The translations under genes and the position numbers were made by a program. Below, one piece after another: positions 26,587 to 36,236 of a stretch of 64,000 nt of DNA. The number at the start of each line of letters is the position of its first letter. The first letter of the stretch is position 1. The notes below the pieces were generated by a model, which worked only from the letters and a program-made list of their open reading frames with translations, had not been told where the DNA came from and searched no databases. Origin of the DNA: Rhodoferax sp. (GTDB lineage: Bacteria; Pseudomonadota; Gammaproteobacteria; Burkholderiales; Burkholderiaceae_C); assembly GCF_028714215.1 (NCBI RefSeq), contig NZ_JAQTMS010000015.1, positions 28,078 to 92,077 on the forward strand. Reading direction: 5' to 3'.

Positions 26587-27447
26587 TCACCGCTGCTGGC
26601 GCACCCGGCTGAGAATCGCCGCGACCGAAGTCTGAACGATTTGTTCAACGCCAAGCTGCCCCAGTTCGGCCGAAGATTTGCGCGGATCGCCCAAGACACC
26701 GTCCTGCCGCGTCGCCTTGGCGGAACTGGCAAGCAGTTCCGTCCGGACCAGGTTTTTGTCGACCGCCAGCGCCAGCGAGGTGTCGGCCAGTCCGGCGTGT
26801 TGTCCGATCTCGTCATCGCTGTAGCCCTTGCTCCGGAGCGCGGCCACATACGCGGTTTCGGTGACTCTGTAGTAGTCCAGCAAGGCATGAACCCGGCAGG
26901 CCGGATCCTTGGACCACTCGCGGTTGAGCTTCTGGGCCACTTTTTCCTCATTTTTTTGATAACCGCCATGGTCTCCCAAAAACACCACGTCACGAAAACC
27001 ATGTTGCTTGAAACTGCGCGCCGTGGCTTCCAGCATGGCTTCGAAGCTGGCATCCGATATGGAGATCGTTCCGGCAAAACGCATGTGCGCCGCCGGCGGA
27101 TGAATCGAACCTTCAGGCACGTAGGCAATGACCGGCGCCACCAAGGCGTTGCCAAGACGCTGGGCGATCTCGCCGGCCAACACATGAACCCGAACGTTGT
27201 GCTTGCCCAGCACCATATGCGGCCCGTTCTGTTCGGTGCCACCTATCGGTACCAGGACGGTGGTGGCTCCGGTGCCGACCCGGTCGCGCAGTTCGGTCCA
27301 GGTCAGTTCTTCAAGGTAATTGCTCCGGGACACGGCGGCCTGCGCCTGGGCAACCCCAAAGAAGACTGCCACCAAGCAAAGAACCAGCCGGACCCGGCTG
27401 CCCCAACGATCCGAAAAAGGAAAGTTTCTGTTCTGCATTGAAACCAT
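26587..27447 (-). CDS. Exported creatininase-family amidohydrolase
   Basis: This is a 286-residue protein with a predicted signal peptide (hydrophobic stretch about residues 18-38 ending AQAQAAV). Creatininase-family metal-site features appear as VPIGGTEQNGPHMVLGKHN (E and H ligands, but HN replaces the usual T-D) and FLGDHGGYQ (the HGG motif). Family members include creatininases, FAPy deformylases and mycofactocin maturase MftE; most lack a signal peptide, so periplasmic location is notable. It is followed by a beta-propeller protein, suggesting a shared periplasmic task. The substrate is unknown. Confidence 0.82.
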   Translation of the reverse strand: MVSMQNRNFPFSDRWGSRVRLVLCLVAVFFGVAQAQAAVSRSNYLEELTWTELRDRVGTGATTVLVPIGGTEQNGPHMVLGKHNVRVHVLAGEIAQRLGNALVAPVIAYVPEGSIHPPAAHMRFAGTISISDASFEAMLEATARSFKQHGFRDVVFLGDHGGYQKNEEKVAQKLNREWSKDPACRVHALLDYYRVTETAYVAALRSKGYSDDEIGQHAGLADTSLALAVDKNLVRTELLASSAKATRQDGVLGDPRKSSAELGQLGVEQIVQTSVAAILSRVRQQR

Positions 27448-27545
27448 GCGGATGAAAATCGCAGTATCTCATCAGTTGGGGCGCGGCAGCACCCCAGCAT
27501 CGGTCTTTTGCTAAGCTCGGTCATCGAGTAAAGAGGAACCCGTAG

Positions 27546-28928
27546 ATGACTCCTGGCGAAATATTGCAAGACCTGTGGCAAGCCGCAGGACTACCTGCCC
27601 AAGCCCTGGCTTGCGCCGACCTCCGAGGTGCGGACCCGGTGTTCCCCTCTTCCTTCCGGGTCGGCACTGCGGCCCAGTGCACTGTTGCCGCCGCTGCCTT
27701 GGCGGCCTGCGAGGTCGGCCAGCAACGCGGCGTCGCGCGCCAGCGCGTGACGGTCGATATGACGCACGCCGCCATCGAATGCAGCGGCTGGTTCAGCGTC
27801 GACGGCCGGGTGCCGGAAACCTGGGATGCATTTTCCGGCTTGTACCGCTGCGCCGATGGTCATGTCCGGCTGCACGCCAACTTCCGGCACCACCGCGAGG
27901 GTGCACTGCGCCTGCTGGGCCTTGATCCGGCGACGGCGCGACGCAGTGACGCCGAGCAGGCGCTGCTGCGCTGGCGTGCCATCGACTTCGAGAACGCCAC
28001 CGCCAACTTGAATCTGGTAGCCACCGCATTGCGCCGCTTCGACGAGTGGGACGCCACACCGCAAGGGCAGGCCTTGAGCAGCCAACCCCTTTTCAGCATC
28101 ACCCGCATCGGCGAGGAAGTATCACCACTGGCCTTGCCACCGTTGCGCGAGGACCAGCCGCCCCTGACCGGCCTGCGCGTGCTGGACCTGACTCGCATTC
28201 TGGCCGGCCCGGTCGGTGGCCGGGCGCTGGCGGCCTATGGCGCCGACGTGATGCTCATCAACTCGCCCCATCTGCCCAACATCGAGGCGATTGCCGACAC
28301 CAGCCGCGGCAAACTCTCGGCCCACGCCGACTTGCGCAGCGGACAGGGCCGCGCCGCGCTGGAACGCCTGCTGGGCCAGGCGCATGTTTTCGTGCAAGGC
28401 TACCGACCCGGCGGACTCGCGGCCCTGGGTTACGGTGCCGAGGAGATCGCCCGGCTGCGCCCCGGCATCGTCTATGTCTCGCTCAGCGCCTATGGCACGC
28501 AAGGCCCCTGGGCCGAGCGGCGCGGCTTCGACTCGCTGGTACAGACCGCCATGGGCTTCAACCACGCCGAGGGCGAGGCGGCCGGCGATGGCGTGCCACG
28601 ACCGATGCCGATGCAGATTCTTGATGAAGCCACCGGCTACCTGCTGGCATTTGGTGCGGCAGCGGCGCTGTGGCGCCAGCAGCGCGAAGGCGGCAGCTGG
28701 CAGGTGCAGGTAGCGCTGGCGCAGACCGGACAGTGGCTGCGCCGACTCGGGCGCGTGACCGGTGGGCTGGCCGCGGCAAGGCCCGACCTGGCTCCCTATC
28801 TTGAGACTTCGCCCTCCGGCTTTGGCGCGTTGTGCGCGGTGCGCCACAGTGCCCAGCTGGCGCGTACACCGGCCCGCTGGCAGCGCCCATCAATGCCGCC
28901 CGGCAGCAGTGCCGCGGTGTGGCCCTGA
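27546..28928 (+). CDS. Class III CoA-transferase (CaiB/BaiF family)
   Basis: This is a 460-residue protein. The core begins at about residue 205 with LTGLRVLDLTRILAGPVGGRALAAYGADV, followed by a nucleotide-pocket stretch and RGFDSLVQTAMGF, where D is the catalytic aspartate of the family. The N-terminal 200 residues form a further helical half related to the same fold (DMTHAAIECSGWF). The C-terminus TPARWQRPSMPPGSS is typical. It would move CoA between organic acids; the acid pair is not predictable. The start ATG 27546 sits immediately after a GTAG stretch without a strong ribosome-binding site. Confidence 0.87.
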   Translation: MTPGEILQDLWQAAGLPAQALACADLRGADPVFPSSFRVGTAAQCTVAAAALAACEVGQQRGVARQRVTVDMTHAAIECSGWFSVDGRVPETWDAFSGLYRCADGHVRLHANFRHHREGALRLLGLDPATARRSDAEQALLRWRAIDFENATANLNLVATALRRFDEWDATPQGQALSSQPLFSITRIGEEVSPLALPPLREDQPPLTGLRVLDLTRILAGPVGGRALAAYGADVMLINSPHLPNIEAIADTSRGKLSAHADLRSGQGRAALERLLGQAHVFVQGYRPGGLAALGYGAEEIARLRPGIVYVSLSAYGTQGPWAERRGFDSLVQTAMGFNHAEGEAAGDGVPRPMPMQILDEATGYLLAFGAAAALWRQQREGGSWQVQVALAQTGQWLRRLGRVTGGLAAARPDLAPYLETSPSGFGALCAVRHSAQLARTPARWQRPSMPPGSSAAVWP

Positions 28929-29001
28929 TTTCTAATGCCACTGCGGCGGAGCCCGGCCGGGAGACCCGCCGATAATCACTATCCAAAAGGCCGCGGCCAT
29001 C

Positions 29002-30696
29002 GTGCAAGAACTCCTCATTGACCAACCATCATTACTCGGCATGTGCCCCATTGCCGAGGCGGTGGAGAGGCTTGCCCATGGTTCGGATGGCGGCGAACGC
29101 GGAGCTGTGTTCACGCGGCGTGAGGTGGTGGATTTCATGTTGGACTTGGCCGGCTACACGCCAAACCGCCTATTGCATTGCATGCGGCTCCTCGAGCCCT
29201 CGTTTGGTGGAGGGGAGTTTTTGCTGGCGGCAGTGGAGCGCCTGATCACGGCATTCCAAGCTGCTGGCGGCGAGGGAGATTTGAGCCCCTGCATTCGGGC
29301 GGTGGAACTGCATAGCCATACGTTCGAGACGACCAAGCGCAGTCTTGAAACTCTGCTTTTGGGTTTTGGTATTTCAAAATCGGAAGCTACACGCCTGGTA
29401 TCGGCCTGGCTGATTTCAGGTGACTTTTTGTTGGAGCGCTTGCCAGGGCGATTTGACTTCGTGGTCGGCAACCCGCCTTATGTTCGGCAAGAGCTCATCC
29501 CCGCCGCGCTGATCCTGGAATACCGCAGACGCTATGCAACGCTCTATGACCGGGCGGACCTCTACATCCCCTTTATCGAACGCTCGCTCGGGCTGCTGTC
29601 CGATGGTGGTCAGTGCGCCTTCATTTGTGCCGACCGCTGGACCAAAAACCGATACGGCGCACCGCTTCGGGCTTTGGTGGCTGGCGGCTTCCATCTGCGG
29701 GCCTACGTGGACATGGTGGACACGCCCGCGTTCAACACGGATGTGATTGCGTACCCGGCCATCACTCTGATCGAAAAGGCCAAACCAGGCCCGACGCTGG
29801 TGGCCGAGCGCCCCACCATTGACGCCGAGAGCCTGTCGCGACTGGCGCGCGCCTTGTTGCGCGGCGAAGCGGACACCGCAGTGGGTGTCTCGCTGGTGGA
29901 ACATGCGGCATTGGGCTCGGCGCCTTGGGTCTTGAGCTCCGCCAGCAAACGCGCGCTGCTGCGCCGCCTGGAAGCCAAATTCCCGCTGTTGGAAGAGGCG
30001 GGGTGCAAGGTGGGCATTGGCGTCGCCACCGGGTTTGATGCGGCCTTTATCGGCAGGATGGATGAACTGGACGTGGAGCCGTCACGCAAATTGCGTCTGG
30101 TCACGACCAAGGACATTGCCAGCGGCGAGGTGCATTGGTTGGGGCTTGGCGTCATCAACCCGTTTGAGGACGACGGCAAGCTTGCCGACTTGGAGCGTTA
30201 CCCGAAGCTGCGCGCCCACTTGGAACAACATCGGGCGGCTATCGCAGGCCGCCACGTCGCCAAGAAGGCGCCAGCAAACTGGTATCGAACCATTGACCGG
30301 ATCACGCCCGCTCTTGCCGCACGCCCCAAACTGCTAATTCCTGACATCAAGGGTTCGGCCCACGTAGTCTATGAGTCTGGCGAGCTTTACCCGCACCACA
30401 ATCTCTATTACGTGGAATCAAACGAATGGGATTTGCGAGCCTTGCAAGCCGTGTTGCTGTCGAGCGTGGCCCGACAATTCGTCGCCGCCTATTCGACCAC
30501 GATGCGCGGGGGCTTCCTGCGGTTTCAAGCCCAGTACCTGCGCCGTATCCGCCTGCCCGAATGGAAAGACGTATCCGCGAGCATGCGCGAGCGGCTTGCG
30601 CGGGCGGCGACTGCTTTGGATTTGAACGAGTGCGACCAGGCTGCCGCCGAGCTGTATGGTTTGACGCCAGACGAAGCGGCCATGCTGGCGCAATGA
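29002..30696 (+). CDS. N6-adenine DNA methyltransferase of a PaeR7I-type system
   Basis: This is a 564-residue Eco57I-like methyltransferase. Motif I is [14 protein letters not shown], motif IV is NPPYVRQE (NPPY, the adenine N6 type), and [14 protein letters not shown] follows. The C-terminal half is the target-recognition domain, including [15 protein letters not shown]. It is followed 27 bases later by a PaeR7I/XhoI-type endonuclease, so the expected target is CTCGAG, methylating A. The start is GTG 29002; ATG 29041 is also possible. It contains a CTCGAG site at 29191-29196. GC content looks lower than in the flanking genes by eye. Confidence 0.9.
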   Translation: MQELLIDQPSLLGMCPIAEAVERLAHGSDGGERGAVFTRREVVDFMLDLAGYTPNRLLHCMRLLEPSFGGGEFLLAAVERLITAFQAAGGEGDLSPCIRAVELHSHTFETTKRSLETLLLGFGISKSEATRLVSAWLISGDFLLERLPGRFDFVVGNPPYVRQELIPAALILEYRRRYATLYDRADLYIPFIERSLGLLSDGGQCAFICADRWTKNRYGAPLRALVAGGFHLRAYVDMVDTPAFNTDVIAYPAITLIEKAKPGPTLVAERPTIDAESLSRLARALLRGEADTAVGVSLVEHAALGSAPWVLSSASKRALLRRLEAKFPLLEEAGCKVGIGVATGFDAAFIGRMDELDVEPSRKLRLVTTKDIASGEVHWLGLGVINPFEDDGKLADLERYPKLRAHLEQHRAAIAGRHVAKKAPANWYRTIDRITPALAARPKLLIPDIKGSAHVVYESGELYPHHNLYYVESNEWDLRALQAVLLSSVARQFVAAYSTTMRGGFLRFQAQYLRRIRLPEWKDVSASMRERLARAATALDLNECDQAAAELYGLTPDEAAMLAQ

Positions 30697-30723
30697 AATC
30701 GAACAACACAGGGGGAGAAAACA

Positions 30724-31458
30724 ATGGCGCTTGATTTGAGCGACTACGAGAACAAGGCCCGCGCGGCCATCAAGGCATTTTGGCAAAGCCGGGCGAACGC
30801 CACACAAAAGCAGAAGTCATCCGGCAAATCCGACCAAGGCGAGCGCGCCGGAGTGACGGGCGGCAAGAACATGGACGGGTTCGCGAAACTGGTAATCGAC
30901 ATCGTCAAGGCCAACGGTTTGCCCCATGCCGAGATTCACCAGAAGCGGGCCGTGCTCACGCTGCCGGGATATTTCCGCCCGACCAAGCTGTGGGATTTGC
31001 TGGTTGTTGACCAAGGCCGGTTGGTGGCGGCGCTCGAATTCAAGAGCCACGTCGGCCCATCGTTCGGCAACAACTTCAACAACCGGGCCGAGGAAGCCAT
31101 TGGCACATCGCATGATTTGTGGACGGCCTACCGCGAGGGTGCGTTCGGAAAGCAGGAGCGGCCCTTTGTAGGCTGGCTGATGGTGATTGAGGATGCGCCG
31201 AAATCGAGAGCCGACGTCAAAGACAAATCCCCTCACTTCCCGGTGTTTCCAGAATTCGTCGGAGCGTCTTGCCAAAAACGGTACGACATCTTGTGTCAAC
31301 GTCTGGCACTTGAGCAACTCTACAGTTCGGCTTCTGTGATCGCCACGCCGCGCTCGGCGATAACCGATGGCGCCTACTCAGAACTTTCCGCGATGACGGG
31401 GCTTCGTTCCTTCGTGGCGGCGCTGGCAGGACATATCGCAACGGAGGCTGCGCGTTAA
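30724..31458 (+). CDS. PaeR7I-family type II restriction endonuclease
   Basis: This is a 244-residue restriction enzyme. The PD-(D/E)xK core is visible in [27 protein letters not shown] (D near residue 96, E-F-K as the ExK half), followed by [20 protein letters not shown], which is characteristic of PaeR7I and XhoI isoschizomers (recognition CTCGAG). It is encoded just downstream of its methyltransferase and in the same direction. I see no control (C) protein gene. A GGGGTT/AACCCC hairpin follows at 31461-31483. Confidence 0.93.
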   Translation: MALDLSDYENKARAAIKAFWQSRANATQKQKSSGKSDQGERAGVTGGKNMDGFAKLVIDIVKANGLPHAEIHQKRAVLTLPGYFRPTKLWDLLVVDQGRLVAALEFKSHVGPSFGNNFNNRAEEAIGTSHDLWTAYREGAFGKQERPFVGWLMVIEDAPKSRADVKDKSPHFPVFPEFVGASCQKRYDILCQRLALEQLYSSASVIATPRSAITDGAYSELSAMTGLRSFVAALAGHIATEAAR

Positions 31459-31460
31459 GA

Positions 31461-31483
31461 GGGGTTTGAGTTTCACGAACCCC
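31461..31483 (+). terminator. Hairpin after the restriction endonuclease gene
   Basis: GGGGTT (31461-31466) pairs with AACCCC (31478-31483), with an 11-base loop, starting 3 bases after the stop codon. There is no U-tract after it, so it may slow rather than stop transcription. Confidence 0.3.
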
Positions 31484-31519
31484 AAGAACCAAGGTGCGCT
31501 TCAAACGCGGCTAACGCCC

Positions 31520-32092
31520 ATGCCAACCCAAGCCTACGCCCTGTTCGCCACGCCCATCGGCCACTGCGGCATCGCCTGGGGCGAGCGCGGCTTGACCGGG
31601 GTGCAACTGCCAGACCGGGACGAGGCCGCCACGCGAGCGCGCATGGGCCGGCGCTTTCCACAGTGCAGCGAAGCGATTGCGCCGCCGTTGGTGCAGGAGG
31701 CGATAGCCGCCATCGTCGCCCTGCTGCGTGGCGCGCCGACCGAGCCGGTGGATTTGTCGAATCTGGTGCTGGACATGGACGGCGTGCCGGCGTTTCACCA
31801 GCGTGTCTATGAAGCGGCGCGCCGCATCAGGCCCGGCGAGACCACAACCTATGGCCAGATCGCCCGGCAACTGGGCGACCCCAGCGCGGCGCGTGCCGTG
31901 GGACAGGCGCTGGGCAGCAACCCGTTTGCGCCGGTGGTGCCGTGTCACCGCGTGCTGGCTGCGGCCGGAGGCGCCGGTGGCTTCTCGGCGACCGGTGGGC
32001 TGGCGACCAAGTTGCGTCTGCTGCTGATAGAGCGCGCCCGCTTCAACGGGCCGGGTCTGTTCGACGACGCGCCGGATACGCTGTTGCCGTGA
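31520..32092 (+). CDS. ogt: Methylated-DNA-[protein]-cysteine S-methyltransferase
   Basis: This is a 190-residue suicide DNA-repair enzyme that removes methyl groups from O6-methylguanine. The active-site motif is PVVPCHRVLAA (C of PCHR), preceded by the helix-turn-helix stretch TTYGQIARQLGDPSAARAVGQALGSNPF. The start ATG 31520 (MPTQAYALFATPIG) is chosen over an in-frame start at 31466, since homology begins there. No AraC-like Ada domain is present. It converges with the M16 peptidase gene. Confidence 0.93.
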   Translation: MPTQAYALFATPIGHCGIAWGERGLTGVQLPDRDEAATRARMGRRFPQCSEAIAPPLVQEAIAAIVALLRGAPTEPVDLSNLVLDMDGVPAFHQRVYEAARRIRPGETTTYGQIARQLGDPSAARAVGQALGSNPFAPVVPCHRVLAAAGGAGGFSATGGLATKLRLLLIERARFNGPGLFDDAPDTLLP

Positions 32093-32114
32093 GCCGGTAA
32101 AGACTAGCCAGAAC

Positions 32115-34859
32115 TCAATCCGCTTTGCTGCCGCTGGCCGCTTGATCGAAAGCACCGGCCAGCGACCAGTTGACGCGCTCCGGCGCCAGCCACTTGCGAA
32201 TGGCGGCATTCACCTGCTCCAGGCTCAGTGCCTGGGTGCGTGCCTCCAGTTCGGCATTCCAGCGGAAGCTGCGCTGGCGTTCCAGATGACCGGCCCAGGC
32301 CCACGCCACCGAGCTGTCGCTGGCGCGCCAGGTGTTGCTGGCGGCGCGCATCGCCTTCTTGGCGCTGTCGAGTTCGGCCGGGGTGATGCCGTCCTTGACG
32401 AAACGTTGCAGTTCTTCGGCGAAGCCCTGCTCGATGCGGGCGCGGTTCTCAGGCGCGAAGATGGCGTAGAAATCGACCCGGGCGGCCGGTTCGAAGCTCG
32501 ATGCGTGCAGACCGGCACCGGCGCCGTAAGACATGCCGTCCTTCTGGCGCAGCCGGGTCAGCAGCCTTGAGTCGAAACCGCTGGCGCCCAGCACATGCAC
32601 CGCCAGGCGCAGCGCGGCGTAATCCGGGTGGTCGTCGCTCAACGCCAGGTCCAGGGCACCGACCGCCGTGGCGCCGGACTTGTCCTTGAGCAGCGTCAGC
32701 AGCCGTTGCCCCGCCGCAGCGGCCACCGGCTGCGGCACCCGTGCGTAGGGCTGGCCGGACTTCCAGTCGCCGAACAACTGCGCGATGACGGGCTTCAACT
32801 GCGCTGCATCGAAGTCGCCGACGATCACCAGCTCGCCGTATTGGGCGCCCCACTGCGTTTGGTAGAAATCGACCACGGCCTCGCGCTTGAGCGCCTTCAG
32901 CGCGGCGATGTCCTGCGCCAGCGTGGCGACATGGCGCGGATCGTCCTCGGCATAGGCGCTCGCCAGCAGGCGCGACAGCGCCACCCCCGCCAGCGCGCCG
33001 GGGTCTTCCAGCGCGTGCTCCAGGCCGCCGATGTTCTGCCGCACCAGTTGCTCGAACTCGCTGGCCGGGAAGGCCGGCTCACGCAGCAGCTCGGCCAGCA
33101 AGGTCAAGGCCGGCACCAGTTGAGCGCGCTTGCTATTGAGCCCCGCCACGGCACCCGACAGGGCATCGCTTTGCACGTGCCAATCGGTTTTCAGCGCGTC
33201 GAAAGCGTCGCTGATCTGGGCCCGTGTTTTCTTCTGCGTGCCCAGGCCCAGCATGCTGCCCACGGTGGCCGCGGCAGTGCGCTGGCCGCGCAGACTGGCA
33301 ACGTTCCCGAAGTGCAGCTTGAGTTCCACCTGCACCGTTTCGCCGCGCGATTTCTTGGGCAACAGCGCCACCCGCAGACCGGAGGGCAACTGGTAGCGCT
33401 CGGTGCGCTTGTCGATGTTGGCTTCGCTGGCATCGAAGGCTTCGCCGGCGGCCACTGCGGCGCCGGGCTTGAAGTCCTTCAGCGCCACCGCCGCGTCGAC
33501 ACGCGGCGCCAGTGGCGTGCGCTGCGGCGTCGCGCTGGCAAAAAAGCGCCCCAGCGTGCGGTTGCTGGGCAGCAACCAGGCGCCAACGGTGGCGTTGACC
33601 TCCTCCAGCGTGATGCCTTGCACGCGGTCGCGCAGGCTGAACAGCAGGCGCCAGTCACCGGCGGCGATGGACTCGGACAAGGTCACGCACAGGGCCTGCG
33701 GATCGGCCAGGGTGCGGTCCAGTTCCTTGGCCCATTGCACTTGCGCGCGCTTCAATTCCTCGGCCGTCACCGGCTCGCTGGCCAGGCCCTCCACCGTTTC
33801 CACCAGGATGCGCTGCGCCTCTTCCACCGAATCGTCTTTCTTCAGTTGCACGCCCAGATTGAGCAGGCCCGGCTCGGCATTGCGCGAGGCCCAGCCGAAC
33901 ACCTGAGTCGCCTTGCCGGTCTCGACCAGGCGCTTGTGCAGGCGCCCTGATGGCGCATCGGTCAGCGCCGTGACGGCGATCTCGAAGGCCGCGTAGTCGC
34001 GGCTGGCCAGTGCCGGTATGTGGTAGCTGGCAAACACCGCCTGTTCGCCGCCAGTGCGGCGCAGCGTCACCAGGCGCTCGCCCTCCTGCACCGGCTCCAG
34101 CGTGTAGGTGGGCGCTATTCGGCGCGTCGGCCGGGGTAACCGACCGAACGTGGCCTTGATCTCCTGCAGCGTCTTGCCGGCATCGAAAGCGCCGGCGACG
34201 ATCAGCGTCGCGTTGTCGGGCTGGTAGTACTTGCGATAGAAGGCTTGCAGGCTGGGGATGTCGACGTTCTCCACATCGGAGCGAGCGCCTATGGTGTCGC
34301 GCCCGTAGTTGTGCCACTGGTAAGCCGCCGCCTGGGTGCGCTGGACCAGGATGCTGACGGGGTTGTTCTCGCCCTCTTCCATCTCGTTGCGCACCACCGT
34401 CATTTCGCTGTCCAAGTCCTTGCGCAACACCTTGGCGCCGGTCATCCGGTCGGCCTCAGTGCGCAGCGCCCAGGACAGCTGCGTCGGGTCGGCCGGGAAG
34501 GTCTCGAAGTAGTTGGTGCGATCGGCGTTGGTGCTGCCGTTGAACTGCATACCGCGCTTGGACAGTTCGGCGCCCACGTTGGCGTGCAACTTGCTGGTTT
34601 TGAACATCAGGTGTTCCAGCAAATGCGCCATGCCGGTCTCGCCGTACCCTTCCATGCGGCTGCCGACCCGGTAGGTGACATTGACCGTGACGGTGGGCTT
34701 GGACGCATCCGGGATCAGCAGCACCTGCAAACCGTTGCCGAGCCGGAATTCGCTGACGCCTTCGACTTCGCGCAGCGGCGCGGCAGTGGGGCCGGCTACG
34801 ACCGTCAGGGCCTGCAAGCCGAGGATGAAGACAAGAGGGAACAGCAGCTTGAGGCGCAT
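32115..34859 (-). CDS. M16 family zinc metallopeptidase, two-domain, exported
   Basis: This is a 914-residue protein with an N-terminal signal peptide (about residues 1-22). The inverted zinc motif HxxEH is HLLEH at residues 79-83, with the distal glutamate in SEMTVVRNEMEEGEN. The C-terminal half is a second M16-fold domain that lacks the motif and should shape the chamber, as in pitrilysin-type single-chain enzymes. It probably degrades peptides in the periplasm. It is encoded alone, converging with ogt. Confidence 0.92.
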   Translation of the reverse strand: MRLKLLFPLVFILGLQALTVVAGPTAAPLREVEGVSEFRLGNGLQVLLIPDASKPTVTVNVTYRVGSRMEGYGETGMAHLLEHLMFKTSKLHANVGAELSKRGMQFNGSTNADRTNYFETFPADPTQLSWALRTEADRMTGAKVLRKDLDSEMTVVRNEMEEGENNPVSILVQRTQAAAYQWHNYGRDTIGARSDVENVDIPSLQAFYRKYYQPDNATLIVAGAFDAGKTLQEIKATFGRLPRPTRRIAPTYTLEPVQEGERLVTLRRTGGEQAVFASYHIPALASRDYAAFEIAVTALTDAPSGRLHKRLVETGKATQVFGWASRNAEPGLLNLGVQLKKDDSVEEAQRILVETVEGLASEPVTAEELKRAQVQWAKELDRTLADPQALCVTLSESIAAGDWRLLFSLRDRVQGITLEEVNATVGAWLLPSNRTLGRFFASATPQRTPLAPRVDAAVALKDFKPGAAVAAGEAFDASEANIDKRTERYQLPSGLRVALLPKKSRGETVQVELKLHFGNVASLRGQRTAAATVGSMLGLGTQKKTRAQISDAFDALKTDWHVQSDALSGAVAGLNSKRAQLVPALTLLAELLREPAFPASEFEQLVRQNIGGLEHALEDPGALAGVALSRLLASAYAEDDPRHVATLAQDIAALKALKREAVVDFYQTQWGAQYGELVIVGDFDAAQLKPVIAQLFGDWKSGQPYARVPQPVAAAAGQRLLTLLKDKSGATAVGALDLALSDDHPDYAALRLAVHVLGASGFDSRLLTRLRQKDGMSYGAGAGLHASSFEPAARVDFYAIFAPENRARIEQGFAEELQRFVKDGITPAELDSAKKAMRAASNTWRASDSSVAWAWAGHLERQRSFRWNAELEARTQALSLEQVNAAIRKWLAPERVNWSLAGAFDQAASGSKAD

Positions 34860-35004
34860 AAGTAGAGGGCCAACGGCAGGGTCGGCAACGCAAGGGTCGG
34901 GATTCGAATAAGTATAGGGGCGCGGGCAGAAATTTGCTGGCCGGGCACCACCCTCACCGGCGGCGACGCCGGGAAGTGGCCCCCACGCTCGGCACTTCGT
35001 GTCC

Positions 35005-36096
35005 TCACTGCCCCCCGAGGGGGCCGATCCGTATTGGGGCGGCCCGGCGCCGGATCACCGCTGTTGCCAGTTCCTGCAACACGTCCACCGTGCTGTCCCA
35101 GCCGATGCAGGCGTCGGTGACGCTCTGGCCGTAGCGCAGGCCATGGCGACCGTCGACGATCTCCTGCCGGCCTTCCACCAGGTGGCTCTCCAGCATGACG
35201 CCGCAAATGTTGTGGCTGCCGGCGACCAGTTGCTGCGCAATGTCGGCGGCCACGCCGGACTGACGTCGATGGTCCTTGCTGCTGTTGCCGTGGCTACAGT
35301 CGATCACCAGGCGCGCCGGCAGCTTGGCCCCCGCCAGCGCCAGCGCCGCCAGCCCAACACTGGCGGCGTCGTAGTTGGGACCATCGCCGGCACCGCGCAA
35401 AACCAGGTGGCCGTCGGGGTTGCCGGTGGTGGTGATCACCACCGCCTTGCCTTCCAGCGAAATGGTCGGAAAGCGGTGCGGCTGGGATGCCACATGGATG
35501 GCATCGATGGCCGCGCTGACGCTGCCGTTGGTGGCGTTCTTGAAGCCCACCGGCGCCGACAGCGCGGACGCCATCTGGCGGTGCAGCGGGCTCTCCACGG
35601 TACGCGCACCGATGGCGCCCCAGGTCAGCAGTTCGGCGTAGTACTGCGGCGTCACCAGGTCCAGGATTTCAGAGGCCGCCGGCACCCCCAGCCGCGCGCA
35701 CTCCAGCAGCAGGCGGCGCGCCTGGCGCAGGCCTTCGCCGATATCGCCGTGACCGTCCAGGCCGGGGTCGTAGATCAAGCCCTTCCAGCCCATGCGGGTG
35801 CGCGGCTTTTCGAAGTAGACGCGCATCACCAGCAGCAGCTCGCCGGCCAGTTGCGCGGCCAACTGGCGCAGGCGCTGGGCATATTCCAGCGCCGACGCCG
35901 GTTCGTGGATCGAACACGGACCGACGACCACCAGCAGCCGGTCGTCGTCGCCGCGCAGGATGGCGCGGGTGGCGGCGCGCGCCGCCGTGATGAACGCCGC
36001 TTGCGTCTCGCCGGCGGGCAATTCCTGGCGCAGCAGCCGGGGCTCCGGCAGCGCGTCGGTCTGTGCAATGTGGATGTCGTGAATCGCAGGGCTCAT
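35005..36096 (-). CDS. aroG: 3-deoxy-7-phosphoheptulonate synthase (DAHP synthase, class I)
   Basis: This is a 363-residue enzyme for the first step of aromatic amino acid synthesis (phosphoenolpyruvate plus erythrose 4-phosphate). Motifs VVVGPCSIHEP, MRVYFEKPRTRMGWKGLIYDP, GARTVESPLHRQMAS and VIDCSHGNSSKDH are all diagnostic of the AroFGH type. The start ATG 36096 (MSPAIHDIHI) fits the usual length; the frame runs further upstream. The exact feedback class is not readable, so the symbol names the family. Confidence 0.93.
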   Translation of the reverse strand: MSPAIHDIHIAQTDALPEPRLLRQELPAGETQAAFITAARAATRAILRGDDDRLLVVVGPCSIHEPASALEYAQRLRQLAAQLAGELLLVMRVYFEKPRTRMGWKGLIYDPGLDGHGDIGEGLRQARRLLLECARLGVPAASEILDLVTPQYYAELLTWGAIGARTVESPLHRQMASALSAPVGFKNATNGSVSAAIDAIHVASQPHRFPTISLEGKAVVITTTGNPDGHLVLRGAGDGPNYDAASVGLAALALAGAKLPARLVIDCSHGNSSKDHRRQSGVAADIAQQLVAGSHNICGVMLESHLVEGRQEIVDGRHGLRYGQSVTDACIGWDSTVDVLQELATAVIRRRAAPIRIGPLGGQ

Positions 36097-36236
36097 GTTG
36101 GTAGTGGCGGGCGACCTTGAGGGCCGGAATGACAAGTGTCGCAGACTGTCCCGCTTCCTTGCCATCTGGTCGTCTGCCACCTGCCGGACGATGCCCATGG
36201 TTCGCCGCTGGCGGGACGCCGCGCGTCAGGGACAAC

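Noticed and set aside
27546..28928. CoA-transferase as a gene fusion
   Set aside because: Two-half CaiB-like proteins of this length are a normal form of the family.
31461..31483. Strong terminator after the restriction enzyme gene
   Set aside because: The stem is real but lacks a U-tract, so it is listed only with low confidence.
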